Source: Antarcticimicrobium sp. (GTDB lineage: Bacteria > Pseudomonadota > Alphaproteobacteria > Rhodobacterales > Rhodobacteraceae). Taken from it: a stretch of 64,000 bases of DNA. The stretch covers positions 18,372-82,371 of the forward strand of contig NZ_JARGPK010000091.1 of NCBI RefSeq assembly GCF_029212575.1. The letters are read 5' to 3'. Shown piece after piece: positions 53,466-62,553 of the stretch (within the stretch, counting starts at the first letter, position 1; each line of letters begins with the position of its first letter). Position numbers and translations under genes: made by a program. Under the pieces are notes generated by a model. That model ran no database searches. It was not told the DNA's origin and saw only the letters and a program-made list of their open reading frames with translations.

Positions 53466-54895
53466 CCGGCGGGCAGGGCACGGGCCAGGCGGAGGGTGGC
53501 CGCCTCCAGGGCTTCGGCGTCGAACCCGGCATAGCCCAGGATCAGGCCCTGCGGCCCGGTGCCGTCCGTCCAATACGTCGACAGCGGCCGGAGCGTGACC
53601 CCCGCCGCGCCGGCGCGCGCCGCAATCTCGGTATCGTCAAATCCGCCCAGATCCGGGCCGATGCGACAGACCAGGTGCATCCCCGAGGGATCGGGCGATG
53701 CGATCAGCCGCCCGGGCAGATGCCGCTCCAGCGCGGCACGCAGTGCGGCCTGCCGCTGCCCGTAGATGCGTCGCATCCGCCGCAGGTGGGTGGCGAATTC
53801 GCCGCTGTCCATGAACTGGGCCAAGGCCGGTTGCGGCACCAGAGAGGCGCGCGGGCCGGTCTCGGCCAATGGCGCGCGGACGGCGTTCAGCAGGGCGGGC
53901 GGCACCACCACATAGCCCAGCCGGAGTGTCGGAGACAGCAGCTTGGAGAAACTGCCGACATAGATCGTGCGCCCGGCCTCGAGCGAGGCCAGCGCCGGCA
54001 GCGGCGCGCCGGAGTAGCGAAACTCGCTGTCGTAATCATCCTCGATCACCCAGGCCGCCTTGCGCCGCGCCCAGTCCAGCAGCGCCAGCCGCCGCGACAG
54101 CGGCAGGGTCACGCCGAGCGGATGATGCCGCGACGGGGTGACGATGGCGCCGCGCGCCGCGCTATCGTCGGGCAGGATGGCGCCGTCGCCGTCCACCGGC
54201 ATCGGTTGCGCGTGTAGCCCGGCCCGCTCCAGCGCGGCCAGCATCGGGGCATAGCCCGGCTCTTCGGTCAGCACCGTCTCGCGGGGGCGGAACGCGGCCC
54301 GTGCCAGCAGCTCGAAGGTCTCCGCCGCGCCCGAGGTGATCACGACCTGGCCGGACCCGCAGGCGATGCCGCGCCAGGCGGAGAGGTGGGCGGTGATGGC
54401 GGCGCGCAGCGGCGGCCAGCCCAGCGGGTCGGGCAGGGCCAGCAGCGCCGGATCGGGGTGCCGCCAGGCGCGGTCGAGGTGCCGCGCCCAGGCGGCATGG
54501 GGAAACAGAGCCATGTCGGGCTGGCCGGGGTGGAAGGGGCGCAAGGGGCGGCTGCCCTGCGGCTCCGGGCCGGCGGGTGCGAGCGTTGTCGGCGGCGCCA
54601 GATGCGGCAGGTCGCGGGCCACGAAGGTGCCGGCGCCGATCCGGGTTTCCAGGTAGCCCTCGGCAATGAGCTGATCCAGCGCGGTCAGGGCGGTCTGGCG
54701 CGACACCGTGAGATCCTGCGCCAGTTGCCGGCTCGCGGGCAGGCGCGTGCCCGGGTGCGCGCGTCCGGTCAGGATCAAGGCCCGCAGTGCCTCGGTCAGC
54801 TGCGCGTGCAGCGGTTGGGGGCTGTCGCGGTCGAGGCTGAGGGCGAGCAGGGCGGCCTGCAAATTGGTCTGTTTCGAAATCGTTAAACTGGTCAT
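53435..54895 (-). CDS. MocR-type regulator (GntR winged helix plus aminotransferase-like domain)
   Basis: About 486 aa from Met at 54895; Met at 54904 is possible. The winged helix covers about residues 20-85 (LTEALRALILTGRAHPGTRLPASRQLAQDL), and the rest is an aminotransferase fold with the PLP Lys in VGSFSKLLSPTLRLGYVV near residue 320. MocR/PdxR proteins regulate PLP-linked pathways. It is divergent from a flavin/PNPOx-type gene, with a short intergenic region where it may bind. Confidence 0.88.
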   Translation of the reverse strand: MTSLTISKQTNLQAALLALSLDRDSPQPLHAQLTEALRALILTGRAHPGTRLPASRQLAQDLTVSRQTALTALDQLIAEGYLETRIGAGTFVARDLPHLAPPTTLAPAGPEPQGSRPLRPFHPGQPDMALFPHAAWARHLDRAWRHPDPALLALPDPLGWPPLRAAITAHLSAWRGIACGSGQVVITSGAAETFELLARAAFRPRETVLTEEPGYAPMLAALERAGLHAQPMPVDGDGAILPDDSAARGAIVTPSRHHPLGVTLPLSRRLALLDWARRKAAWVIEDDYDSEFRYSGAPLPALASLEAGRTIYVGSFSKLLSPTLRLGYVVVPPALLNAVRAPLAETGPRASLVPQPALAQFMDSGEFATHLRRMRRIYGQRQAALRAALERHLPGRLIASPDPSGMHLVCRIGPDLGGFDDTEIAARAGAAGVTLRPLSTYWTDGTGPQGLILGYAGFDAEALEAATLRLARALPAGQPGSAPVRA

Positions 54896-54959
54896 TTTGA
54901 ACATACCAATGCCATGCGAAAGAGGCGGCGACAACACTTACTGCCAAACAGGACCCGCG

Positions 54960-55607
54960 ATGACACTCGACATCACCGACCGCAGCCGCCTGCGCCGCTC
55001 GCATGAGCGGGGGCATTTCGACCGCGCGACCATCGACGCCATTCTCGACGCCCAGCCGATGTGCAGCGTCGGATACGTGATCGACGGCAGGCCCTATGTC
55101 ACCCCGACCCTGCAATGGCGCGAGGGCGATCACGTCTATTGGCACGGGTCCAGTGCCAGCCGGGCGATCCGGTCCAGCAAGGGGGCCGAGGTCTGTCTGA
55201 CGGTGGCAATCCTCGATGGCTTCGTGATGGCGCGTTCGGGGATGCACCATTCGGTCAACTCGCGCTCGGTCATGTTGTTCGGCCCCGCCTTCGTGGTCCC
55301 GGACGCGGAGAAGGAGGCGCGGCTAACGACCTTTATCGACGGGTTATGGCCCGGTCGGGCGGCGCATCTGCGCCCCAACACCGCGCAGGAGCTGAAGGCG
55401 ACCACCGTGCTGGGCATGCAGATCAAGGAGGGCAGCGCCAAGGTGCGCGGCGGCGGGCCGCTGGACGATGAAGAGGATTACGCCCTGCCGATCTGGGCCG
55501 GGGTGATCCCGGTTCAGACCCGGGTGGGCGCATTGGTGCCGGATGCGCGCAACCTCGACGGGGTGGAGCCGCCCGCGCATCTGACCGGTTTCCGCTGGCC
55601 GGGCTGA
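54960..55607 (+). CDS. Pyridoxamine 5'-phosphate oxidase family flavin-binding protein
   Basis: 215 aa. The split-barrel start is RSHERGHFDRATIDAILDAQPMCSVGYVIDGRPYVTPTLQWREGDHVYWHGS, the classic NimA/FMN-binding PNPOx-like pattern. It lacks the full PLP oxidase signature and may be a flavin or heme-binding protein. It is divergent from a MocR regulator that senses PLP-related compounds, which suggests a shared role. Confidence 0.85.
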   Translation: MTLDITDRSRLRRSHERGHFDRATIDAILDAQPMCSVGYVIDGRPYVTPTLQWREGDHVYWHGSSASRAIRSSKGAEVCLTVAILDGFVMARSGMHHSVNSRSVMLFGPAFVVPDAEKEARLTTFIDGLWPGRAAHLRPNTAQELKATTVLGMQIKEGSAKVRGGGPLDDEEDYALPIWAGVIPVQTRVGALVPDARNLDGVEPPAHLTGFRWPG

Positions 55608-55627
55608 TCGCCGCCTGCCCCGCCGCC

Positions 55628-56326
55628 TCAGTCGCGCGGCGGGGTCACCAGCCCGGTTTGCACCGCCGGCCGGTCCAGGAACCGGTCGAGATAGGCGACC
55701 ACGCGCGGATACTCCGCCCAGCCGACCTCTTCACGCGCGCCGTATCGTTCCAGCACCCGCAGCCAGGGGGCGATGGCGATATCGGCGATGGAATAGGCAT
55801 CGCAGACCCAGTCGCGCCCCGCGAGCCGCCCCTCCAGCACCGCCAGCAGCCGGCGGGTTTCGGCGAGATACCGGTCGAGCGGGCGGGGATCGTCGATCTC
55901 GGCGCCGCCGAAGGCAAAGAAATAGCCCAGTTGCCCGAACATCGGCCCGACCCCGCCCATCTGCCACATCAGCCACTGGAGGATCTGCATCCGGTCGGTT
56001 GCCGTGTTGCCCAGCAGTGTTCCCGTCTTTTCCGCAAGGTAGATCAGGATCGCGCCGCTTTCGAACAGGCCCATCGGCGCCCCGTCGGGGCCGTGCGGGT
56101 CGATGATCGCCGGGATCTTGTTGTTGGGGTTCAGCGACAGGAACGCGGCGCTTTTCACGTCGGCGTCGTCCAGCGTGACCTTGTGCGCCTCGTAGGGCAG
56201 GCCGGTTTCCTCCAACATGATCGAGGCCTTGACCCCGTTCGGCGTGGGAAAGGAATAAAGCTGGATCACCTCCGGGTCGGCGGCAGGCCATCGGCGGGTG
56301 ATCGGAAAGTCGGAAAGATTGGGCAT
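55628..56326 (-). CDS. Glutathione S-transferase family protein (YghU/nu-class-like)
   Basis: 232 aa from Met at 56326. The thioredoxin-like N-terminal domain has VIQLYSFPTPNGVKASIMLEETGLPYEAHKV and the NPNNKIPAIID segment near residue 66, and ESGAILIYLAEKTG near residue 87. The C-terminal helical domain has QWLMWQMGGVGPMFGQLGYF near residue 112, the mark of the YghU/Ure2-like group. Members have disulfide reductase or peroxidase activity with glutathione. Confidence 0.85.
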   Translation of the reverse strand: MPNLSDFPITRRWPAADPEVIQLYSFPTPNGVKASIMLEETGLPYEAHKVTLDDADVKSAAFLSLNPNNKIPAIIDPHGPDGAPMGLFESGAILIYLAEKTGTLLGNTATDRMQILQWLMWQMGGVGPMFGQLGYFFAFGGAEIDDPRPLDRYLAETRRLLAVLEGRLAGRDWVCDAYSIADIAIAPWLRVLERYGAREEVGWAEYPRVVAYLDRFLDRPAVQTGLVTPPRD

Positions 56327-56495
56327 CGCAGGGTCCTTTTTCAGGTGCGGCGAGGATAGCGGTTTTGGCGCAAGGGGCCATGCGTCAAAGCGAAAGAGGG
56401 TTGGAAAACATCCGATTTCATGGGAAACATGCATCCCCGAATGCTCTTTAACGCGGCGTTGGCCTGAAACGGCCTCTGATTGAGGAAATCAAAAT

Positions 56496-56930
56496 ATGTT
56501 AAAAGAATTCAAGGACTTCATTGCCAAGGGCAATGTCATGGACATGGCTGTCGGCATCATCATCGGTGCCGCGTTCACCGCGATCGTCAAATCCATGGTG
56601 GGCGATCTCATCAACCCCTTCGTCGGGCTGTTCTTGGGCGGGGTGGATTTTACCAACCTTTATGTCGTGCTCTCGGGCGACGTGCCCTCGGGCGCCAGCC
56701 TCGAGGCCGCGCGCGAAGCTGGCGCGGCTGTCTTCGCCTATGGTGCGTTTCTCATGGCGGTGATCAACTTCCTGATCATCGCCTTCGTGGTCTTCATGCT
56801 GGTGCGCTATGTCAACAAGGTAAAGGACATGGCCGCCCGCGAAGAGGAGGCCGTGGAAGAGCCGGCACCGGCCGGGCCCAGCGAGCTTGACGTGTTGCTG
56901 GAGATCCGGGACTCGCTCAAACAGGCGTGA
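56496..56930 (+). CDS. mscL: Large-conductance mechanosensitive channel
   Basis: 144 aa. The first helix is [29 protein letters not shown] with the Lys-Gly-Asn motif, and the second hydrophobic helix spans about residues 80-105. It forms a pentameric pore opened by membrane tension on hypo-osmotic shock. TGAGGAA lies upstream. It is followed by a mscS-type channel gene 89 bases on, with a strong hairpin in between. Confidence 0.95.
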   Translation: MLKEFKDFIAKGNVMDMAVGIIIGAAFTAIVKSMVGDLINPFVGLFLGGVDFTNLYVVLSGDVPSGASLEAAREAGAAVFAYGAFLMAVINFLIIAFVVFMLVRYVNKVKDMAAREEEAVEEPAPAGPSELDVLLEIRDSLKQA

Positions 56931-56963
56931 TTGCGCCCGCGACAGCCGGGACGAACAGACAGG

Positions 56964-56992
56964 CAGGGCACCGGACATCCCCGGTTGCCCTG
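56964..56992 (+). other. Stem-loop between mscL and mscS-type genes
   Basis: CAGGGCACCGG pairs with CCGGTTGCCCTG with one bulged base, around ACATCC. No T run follows. It may be a weak terminator or an RNA processing signal that separates expression of the two channels. Confidence 0.6.
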
Positions 56993-57019
56993 TCTGCACA
57001 GAGATAACGAAGAGGCAAC

Positions 57020-57826
57020 ATGCAAGACCTGATCGCGGAACTCGGCCCGTTTACGCCGATGCTTTTCAGCGCCGCAAAGGCGCTGGCCGTTCTTGTTCTG
57101 GGCTGGATCGCCGCCGGCGCCATCGCCGGGCTGGTCCGGCGCCGGGTGAACGCCACCCCCCGGATCGACCCGACGCTGGGCAATTTTCTGGCCAGCACGG
57201 TCAAATGGGTGATCCTGGCGGTGGTTCTGGTCGCCGTTCTGGGTATCTTCGGCATCCAGGCGACCAGCCTCGTCGCCATCCTTGGTGCCGCGTCGCTGGC
57301 CATCGGCCTGGCGTTGCAGGGCACGCTCAGCGATCTGGCGGCGGGGGTGATGCTGGTGATTTTCCGACCCTACAAGCTGGGCCAGTATGTGGATATCGGC
57401 GGCACCTCGGGGACGGTCAGGGATCTGACCCTGTTCACCACCGAGTTGATCACCCCGGACAACGTGCAGATCATCCTGCCCAACGGCAAGGCCTGGGGCG
57501 CCATCATCACCAATTACTCGGCGCATGCGACCCGGCGCGTCGATCTGACCTTCGGCATCGACTATGGCGACGACGCCGACACCGCGATGCGGATCATCCT
57601 CGAGACCGCGCGGGCAGATGGCCGCGTGCTGGCCGACCCGGAACCCTGGGTGCGGGTGACCAACCTCGGCGACAGCTCGGTCGATCTCACCGCGCGGCTG
57701 TGGTGCGGCGCGGCGGACTACTGGGATCTGAAGTTCACCCTGACCAAGGCGATCAAGGAGGCCTTTGACAAGGGTGGCATCTCGATCCCCTATCCGCACC
57801 AGGTGGAGGTCCGGAAACAGGGCTGA
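57020..57826 (+). CDS. MscS-type mechanosensitive ion channel
   Basis: 268 aa. Three hydrophobic helices near the N-terminus (about 17-40, 60-85, 90-115) are followed by the pore-lining helix with Gly-Ala-rich LGAASLAIGLALQGTLSDLAAGVMLVIFRPYKLGQYVDIGGTSG and the cytoplasmic beta domain. It is a small-conductance channel like E. coli MscS. Adjacent to mscL, so the two emergency valves share a locus. Confidence 0.92.
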   Translation: MQDLIAELGPFTPMLFSAAKALAVLVLGWIAAGAIAGLVRRRVNATPRIDPTLGNFLASTVKWVILAVVLVAVLGIFGIQATSLVAILGAASLAIGLALQGTLSDLAAGVMLVIFRPYKLGQYVDIGGTSGTVRDLTLFTTELITPDNVQIILPNGKAWGAIITNYSAHATRRVDLTFGIDYGDDADTAMRIILETARADGRVLADPEPWVRVTNLGDSSVDLTARLWCGAADYWDLKFTLTKAIKEAFDKGGISIPYPHQVEVRKQG

Positions 57827-57856
57827 GCGATCGGGCGACCGTACGCTTCAGCCCTG

Positions 57857-57886
57857 AAAAATCCGGCCGGGCGAACCCGGCCGGAC
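57857..57886 (-). terminator. Rho-independent terminator of ald
   Basis: TCCGGCCGGG and CCCGGCCGGA form a perfect 10-base stem with loop CGAA/TTCG. Read on the minus strand it is followed by a TTTTT run, so it ends the leftward ald transcript; it may also stop the convergent mscS-type transcript. Confidence 0.85.
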
Positions 57887-57928
57887 GTCGGCAGGGGCGG
57901 GAGGATGCCCCGACAATCCCGATTGATC

Positions 57929-59047
57929 TCAGACTTTCACCACCAGCTGCGGCGAGACCACGTCGATCCCCAGCGCCTTGCCGACGGCGTAATAGGTCAG
58001 CTGGCCCGCATGCACGTTCAGCCCGTTCAGCAGGTGCGGGTCGTCGGTGCAGGCGGCTTTCCAGCCCTTGTCGGCCAGGTCCAGCATGAAGGGCATGGTG
58101 GCATTGCCGAGCGCGATGGTCGAGGTCCGGGCCACCGCGCCGGGCATGTTGGCGACGCAGTAATGCATGATCCCGTCGACCTCATAGATCGGGTCGGCAT
58201 GGGTGGTGGCGCGGGAGGTTTCGAAGCACCCGCCCTGATCGATGGCCACATCGACCAGCGCCGCGCCGGGTTTCATGTCCGCGAACTGCGCGCGGCGCAC
58301 CAGCTTGGGTGCTTCGGCGCCGGGGATCAGAACCGCGCCGATCACCATGTCGGCCTCGCCCAGGTGCTCGGCCAGCAGCCCGGCCGAGGAATAGCCGGTG
58401 TTGAACACGTCGCTGAAGGCGTCATCGAGATAGCGCAGCCGCGGCAGCGAGCGGTCGAGCACGGTGACATCCGCGCCCATGCCGGCGGCGATACGCGCGG
58501 CATGGGTGCCCACGACGCCGCCGCCGATCACCAGAACCTTGGCCGGGCCGACGCCGGGCACGCCGCCCATCAGCACCCCGCGGCCGCCATTGGCCTTTTG
58601 CAGCGTCCAGGCGCCGACCTGCGGCGCCAGCCGCCCGGCCACCTCGGACATCGGCGCCAGGAGCGGCAGGCCGCCACGGTCGTCGGTCACAGTCTCATAG
58701 GCGATCGCGGTACAGCCGGAGGCGAGCAGATCGCGGGTCTGGTCCGGGTCGGGGGCGAGGTGCAGATAGGTGAACAGCAGGTGCTTGTCGGTCAGCATCT
58801 TGCGCTCGCCGGCCTGCGGTTCCTTCACCTTGACGATCATCTCGGCGGTGTCGAATATCTCTGCCGCGGTCTGCAGGATCGTCGCGCCGGCAGCCTCATA
58901 GGCGGCGTCGTCGAACCCCGCCCCGACTCCGGCGAGGGTCTCGATGAAGACCTGATGGCCGTGCGCCACTGCCTCACCGGCGGCGTTCGGCGTCATGCCG
59001 ACGCGGAACTCCTGCGGTTTGATTTCTTTCGGGCAACCGATTTTCAT
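57929..59047 (-). CDS. ald: Alanine dehydrogenase
   Basis: 372 aa. It starts MKIGCPKEIKPQEFRVGMTP and contains the NAD-binding VLVIGGGVVGTHAARIAAGMGADVTVLD near residue 170. It catalyses reversible L-alanine deamination to pyruvate and ammonia. The Lrp-type regulator is encoded divergently, 143 bases away, as in many ald-lrp pairs; the AT-rich gap near 59090-59120 is the probable operator region. Confidence 0.95.
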   Translation of the reverse strand: MKIGCPKEIKPQEFRVGMTPNAAGEAVAHGHQVFIETLAGVGAGFDDAAYEAAGATILQTAAEIFDTAEMIVKVKEPQAGERKMLTDKHLLFTYLHLAPDPDQTRDLLASGCTAIAYETVTDDRGGLPLLAPMSEVAGRLAPQVGAWTLQKANGGRGVLMGGVPGVGPAKVLVIGGGVVGTHAARIAAGMGADVTVLDRSLPRLRYLDDAFSDVFNTGYSSAGLLAEHLGEADMVIGAVLIPGAEAPKLVRRAQFADMKPGAALVDVAIDQGGCFETSRATTHADPIYEVDGIMHYCVANMPGAVARTSTIALGNATMPFMLDLADKGWKAACTDDPHLLNGLNVHAGQLTYYAVGKALGIDVVSPQLVVKV

Positions 59048-59190
59048 GCCTCAACCTCCCTGAGGGCGTGGAACCTGATGAAAAAATAGGCGATCTGCCA
59101 CGCAATTTCTGTGTAACTTGGCTCGTCAATGGGGGGTATCATCGAATAGTCTTCGAAGGATTCAGGAATGCCCGCAAAGGATGTGCGAAA

Positions 59191-59649
59191 GTGACGCTAG
59201 ACGCAGTAGATCGCAGGATTCTCGGGGCGCTCCAGAAACGGGGACGGATGTCCAACGCGGAGCTGTCCGAACAGATCAACCTGTCGCCGTCGGCCTGCCA
59301 CCGCCGGGTCCAGCGGCTGGAAACCGACGGCTATATCCGAGATTACGTGGCGCTGCTGGACGAACGCAAGATGGGTCTGCCGACAACCGTCTTCGTCGAG
59401 ATCACATTGCAGGCCCAGGCCGACGAGGTGCTGGACGCCTTCGAACGCGCCGTGGCGCGCATCCCGGCGGTGCTGGAATGCCACCTGATGGCGGGCACCG
59501 CCGATTACATCCTCAAGATCGTCGCCGAGAACACCGAGGATTTCGCCCGCATCCATCGCCAGTACCTGTCGCGCCTGCCGCGGGTGGCGCAGATGCAGTC
59601 GAGCTTTGCGCTGCGCACGGTCTGCCGCACCACGGCCCTGCCTGTGTGA
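59191..59649 (+). CDS. Lrp/AsnC family transcriptional regulator
   Basis: 152 aa starting at GTG. The winged helix is LDAVDRRILGALQKRGRMSNAELSEQINLSPSACHRRVQRLE, and the RAM ligand-binding domain follows (VFVEITLQAQADEVLDAFERAV). It is divergent from ald and probably activates it in response to alanine, as AldR-type regulators do. The upstream in-frame opening into the ald intergenic region is not used. Confidence 0.88.
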   Translation: MTLDAVDRRILGALQKRGRMSNAELSEQINLSPSACHRRVQRLETDGYIRDYVALLDERKMGLPTTVFVEITLQAQADEVLDAFERAVARIPAVLECHLMAGTADYILKIVAENTEDFARIHRQYLSRLPRVAQMQSSFALRTVCRTTALPV

Positions 59650-59794
59650 TCCTCGTCATCGTCTGGCAATGCCGCATCGGGTTTAAGGGGCGGCGCAGCC
59701 TTTGGTGGGGGGGCTTGTGTCTGGCGGAGGATGACACCAGATTTTTACATCCGGGGGATAGCCCCCGCGATGACACTTGAGAAAGGATCCGATT

Positions 59795-60712
59795 TTGACC
59801 GAAGAGAGTGACAAGCATTCGCTGGATTGGCTGGAAGCCGAGCTGCAGGACACGTTCGACGAGGATATCGAGATCGAGTTCGCCGAGCCGATGCTGTCGC
59901 TCGAGATTCGCAAGATCTATCGCGAGGCGCATCCCGAGATGCTGGATCGCAAGGTCTATTTCCATAACCTGCTGCGGCTTCAGGCGGAACTGATCAAGGT
60001 GCAGGACTGGGTCGAGCATACCGGCGCCAAGGTCTGCATCCTGTTCGAGGGCCGCGACAGCGCCGGCAAGGGCGGGGTGATCAAGCGGATCACCCAGCGC
60101 CTGAATCCGCGCGTCGCCCGGGTGGTTGCGCTGCCCGCGCCCTCGCGCCGGGAGCAGAGCCAGTGGTATTTTCAGCGTTATGTGCCGCATCTGCCGGCCG
60201 CCGGTGAAATCGTGCTGTTCGACCGCTCGTGGTACAACCGCGCCGGGGTCGAGCGGGTCATGGGATTTGCCTCCGACGATCAGGTCGAGCAGTTTTTCCA
60301 GGACGTTCCGGAGTTTGAGCGCATGCTGGTCCGCTCCGGCATCATCCTGTTGAAATACTGGTTCTCGATCACCGACGAGGAACAGCAATTGCGGTTCCTG
60401 ATGCGGATTCACGATCCGATGAAACAATGGAAACTGTCACCGATGGATCTGGAATCCCGCATCCGCTGGGAGGATTACACCAAGGCCAAAGAGGACATGC
60501 TGGCACGCACCAACATCCCCGAGGCGCCCTGGTACATCGTCGAGGGCAATGACAAGAAACGTGAACGGCTGAACTGTATCGAGCATCTGCTGACCAAGAT
60601 CCCCTATCAGGATGTGGAGCACGAGAAGGTCGACCTGCCCGAGCGGGTCTATAACCCGGACTACGAGCGGCGGGTGCTGCCCGACGAGCTTTACGTGCCC
60701 AAGATCTACTGA
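59795..60712 (+). CDS. ppk2: Polyphosphate kinase 2
   Basis: 305 aa starting at TTG with AAAGGA upstream; another TTG at 59777 is possible. Walker A is LFEGRDSAGKGG (about residues 83-94) and Walker B is LFDRSWYNRAGVERVMGF (about 141-158). This class I PPK2 phosphorylates nucleoside diphosphates from polyphosphate or the reverse. It links to the polyphosphate theme of the CHAD-ParA pair elsewhere in the window. Confidence 0.93.
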   Translation: MTEESDKHSLDWLEAELQDTFDEDIEIEFAEPMLSLEIRKIYREAHPEMLDRKVYFHNLLRLQAELIKVQDWVEHTGAKVCILFEGRDSAGKGGVIKRITQRLNPRVARVVALPAPSRREQSQWYFQRYVPHLPAAGEIVLFDRSWYNRAGVERVMGFASDDQVEQFFQDVPEFERMLVRSGIILLKYWFSITDEEQQLRFLMRIHDPMKQWKLSPMDLESRIRWEDYTKAKEDMLARTNIPEAPWYIVEGNDKKRERLNCIEHLLTKIPYQDVEHEKVDLPERVYNPDYERRVLPDELYVPKIY

Positions 60713-60789
60713 CCGGGCCGTTCGCCACGTTGACAGGGGGCGGGCGGCGTGCTGACTTTCTGGTCTGCCGGGCAGGGAGGAGAGCCGCC

Positions 60790-61950
60790 ATGTCAGATGC
60801 CCCCGTCTATGAAATCGACCCGGCCGCGTTCTGGGCCGATCCCTATCCCGATCTCAAACGCATGCGCGCGCAGGGGCCGGTGCTGCGGGTGCCGCAACTG
60901 GGGGCGACGCTGCTGACCCGGCGCGACGACATCTTCGTCAACGAGAAGAAGATCGAGGTGTTCTCCTCCGACCAGCCCGAGGGGCTGATGACCGTGCTGA
61001 TGGGGCAGAACATGATGCGCAAGGACGGCGCGGCGCATATGGCAGAGCGCAAGGCGATCTTTCCCACCGTGTCGCCCAAGACGGTGAAACAGGTCTGGAC
61101 CGATCAGTTCCGCAGCCACACCGCCCGTATCCTCGACGATCTGGCGCCGCGGGACGCCTGCGACCTGGTCGCCGATTATGCCATGCCGGTGTCGGGCGAG
61201 GCGCTCAAATGCATCACCGGGCTGACCAACATGACCGCGCATGAGATGAACCGCGTCAGCCAGGGTATGATCGACGGCTGCGCCAACTACGCCGGCGATC
61301 CGGCGATCGAGGCCAATTGCCACGACTGCACCGCCTCGATCGACCGCCATATCGACGGCATGATCCCGGTGCTGGACGCGGAGCCGAACCACTCGCTGCT
61401 GTCGGTGCAGCGGCAGGCCGGGTTGTTGGACGATCAGGTGCGGGCCAATGTCAAACTGGCGATCTCCGGCGGTCAGAACGAACCGCGCGACGCCATCGCC
61501 GGGACCATCTGGGCCCTGCTGACCCACCCCGACCAGTTGCAGCAGGTGAAGGCGGGACAGGTCGGCTGGCTGCGCGCCTTCGAGGAATACGCGCGCTGGA
61601 TTTCGCCCATCGGCATGTCGCCGCGCCGGGTGGCGCAGCGTTACGAGCTGCACGGCGTCACGCTGGAGCCCGAGGACCGGGTGTTCCTGATGTTCGGTTC
61701 CGGCAACCGTGACGAGGATGTCTTTGCCAACCCGGATGCCTTCGACACCGGTCAGGACATCAGCGCCTCGATCTCCTTTGGTGCCGGGCCGCATTTCTGC
61801 GCCGGGGCCTGGGCGTCCAAGGCCCTGATCGGCGAGGTGGCGCTGCCGATGCTGTTCGAACGCTTCCCCGATCTGCGGCTTGCCGGTCCGGCGCGATTCG
61901 GCGGCTGGGCGTTTCGCGGCCCGTTGAGCATGCCGGTGGGATGGGGCTGA
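60790..61950 (+). CDS. Cytochrome P450
   Basis: 386 aa. The heme-binding loop FGAGPHFCAGAWASK has the axial Cys near residue 337, and the ExxR helix is in the EEYARWISP region (FEEYARW, near residue 277). The I-helix, where most P450s have (A/G)GxDT, reads ISGGQNEPRDAI near residue 235 and so lacks the acid-alcohol Thr pair, suggesting altered O2 activation or a peroxygenase-type reaction. The substrate is unknown and no redox partner is adjacent. Confidence 0.88.
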   Translation: MSDAPVYEIDPAAFWADPYPDLKRMRAQGPVLRVPQLGATLLTRRDDIFVNEKKIEVFSSDQPEGLMTVLMGQNMMRKDGAAHMAERKAIFPTVSPKTVKQVWTDQFRSHTARILDDLAPRDACDLVADYAMPVSGEALKCITGLTNMTAHEMNRVSQGMIDGCANYAGDPAIEANCHDCTASIDRHIDGMIPVLDAEPNHSLLSVQRQAGLLDDQVRANVKLAISGGQNEPRDAIAGTIWALLTHPDQLQQVKAGQVGWLRAFEEYARWISPIGMSPRRVAQRYELHGVTLEPEDRVFLMFGSGNRDEDVFANPDAFDTGQDISASISFGAGPHFCAGAWASKALIGEVALPMLFERFPDLRLAGPARFGGWAFRGPLSMPVGWG

Positions 61951-62553
61951 GCCCGGCCCAGCCGGTATTTTTAGAAATATGTTTAAAAGCATATGGTTGC
62001 GGCTGTCGCTGTACGCTATCCGCCATCTTGCCCCTGTCTACGGCGCGACCGCCCCTTGTTCTTGCTCGTGGCGGCTCTCTGCGCCTGCGCCTTCTTGTAG
62101 AACAGGCGGCTGTACTCAGCCTGTCAGTCGGCAATGACGGGCAGGCTGGTCTCCGGGTCAAACTGTAACTCGGGCGCGAAATTGCGACTAGGGATCGCCG
62201 CCAGTGTCTTGTGGGCGGTCTTTTTTTTGGGGGGGGCTCTCTTCCGAAAGGGTCAGGGGCGACCCAAGGCGGGATTTCGTTGCGGTAATGTGCCATCAAG
62301 AGTTTTCGTTTGGGGCGGGAAATCGCCGCTAGCTGCTTCTAGTGTGGACGACGGCAATGGACGGAAAGCGACGTTTGCGAAGTCGAGGAGGCCGAGCCAA
62401 GCGCAACTAGTGCGGGCGGCCCAGTGCCGTCATTCATGCCACACGCCGCGAATAGCCGCAGCCAGCCCAAACTTGCCATTCAGTTCACGGAACCGCCCAC
62501 GCCTCCCAGCGAGCACGGTTTGAGCTTGTACAATGATATGCGAAAGTGGGAGC
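61951..62553. other. Spacer with decayed sequence and a terminator-like hairpin
   Basis: About 600 bases between the P450 and a membrane protein gene. A minus-strand frame near 62010-62170 reads like the end of an old gene (DPETSLPVIAD, EYSRLFYKKAQAQRAA) but has stops and frame changes. A hairpin with a T8 run lies at 62198-62228, followed directly by a G8 run. From about 62230 the sequence looks like decayed intergenic DNA. Confidence 0.5.
62198..62228 (+). terminator. Terminator-like hairpin with T8 run
   Basis: CCGCC at 62198-62202 pairs with GGCGG at 62214-62218, followed by TC and T8. It could end a transcript from the P450 gene 250 bases upstream or a small RNA from the intervening region. 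No promoter could be assigned. Confidence 0.6.
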
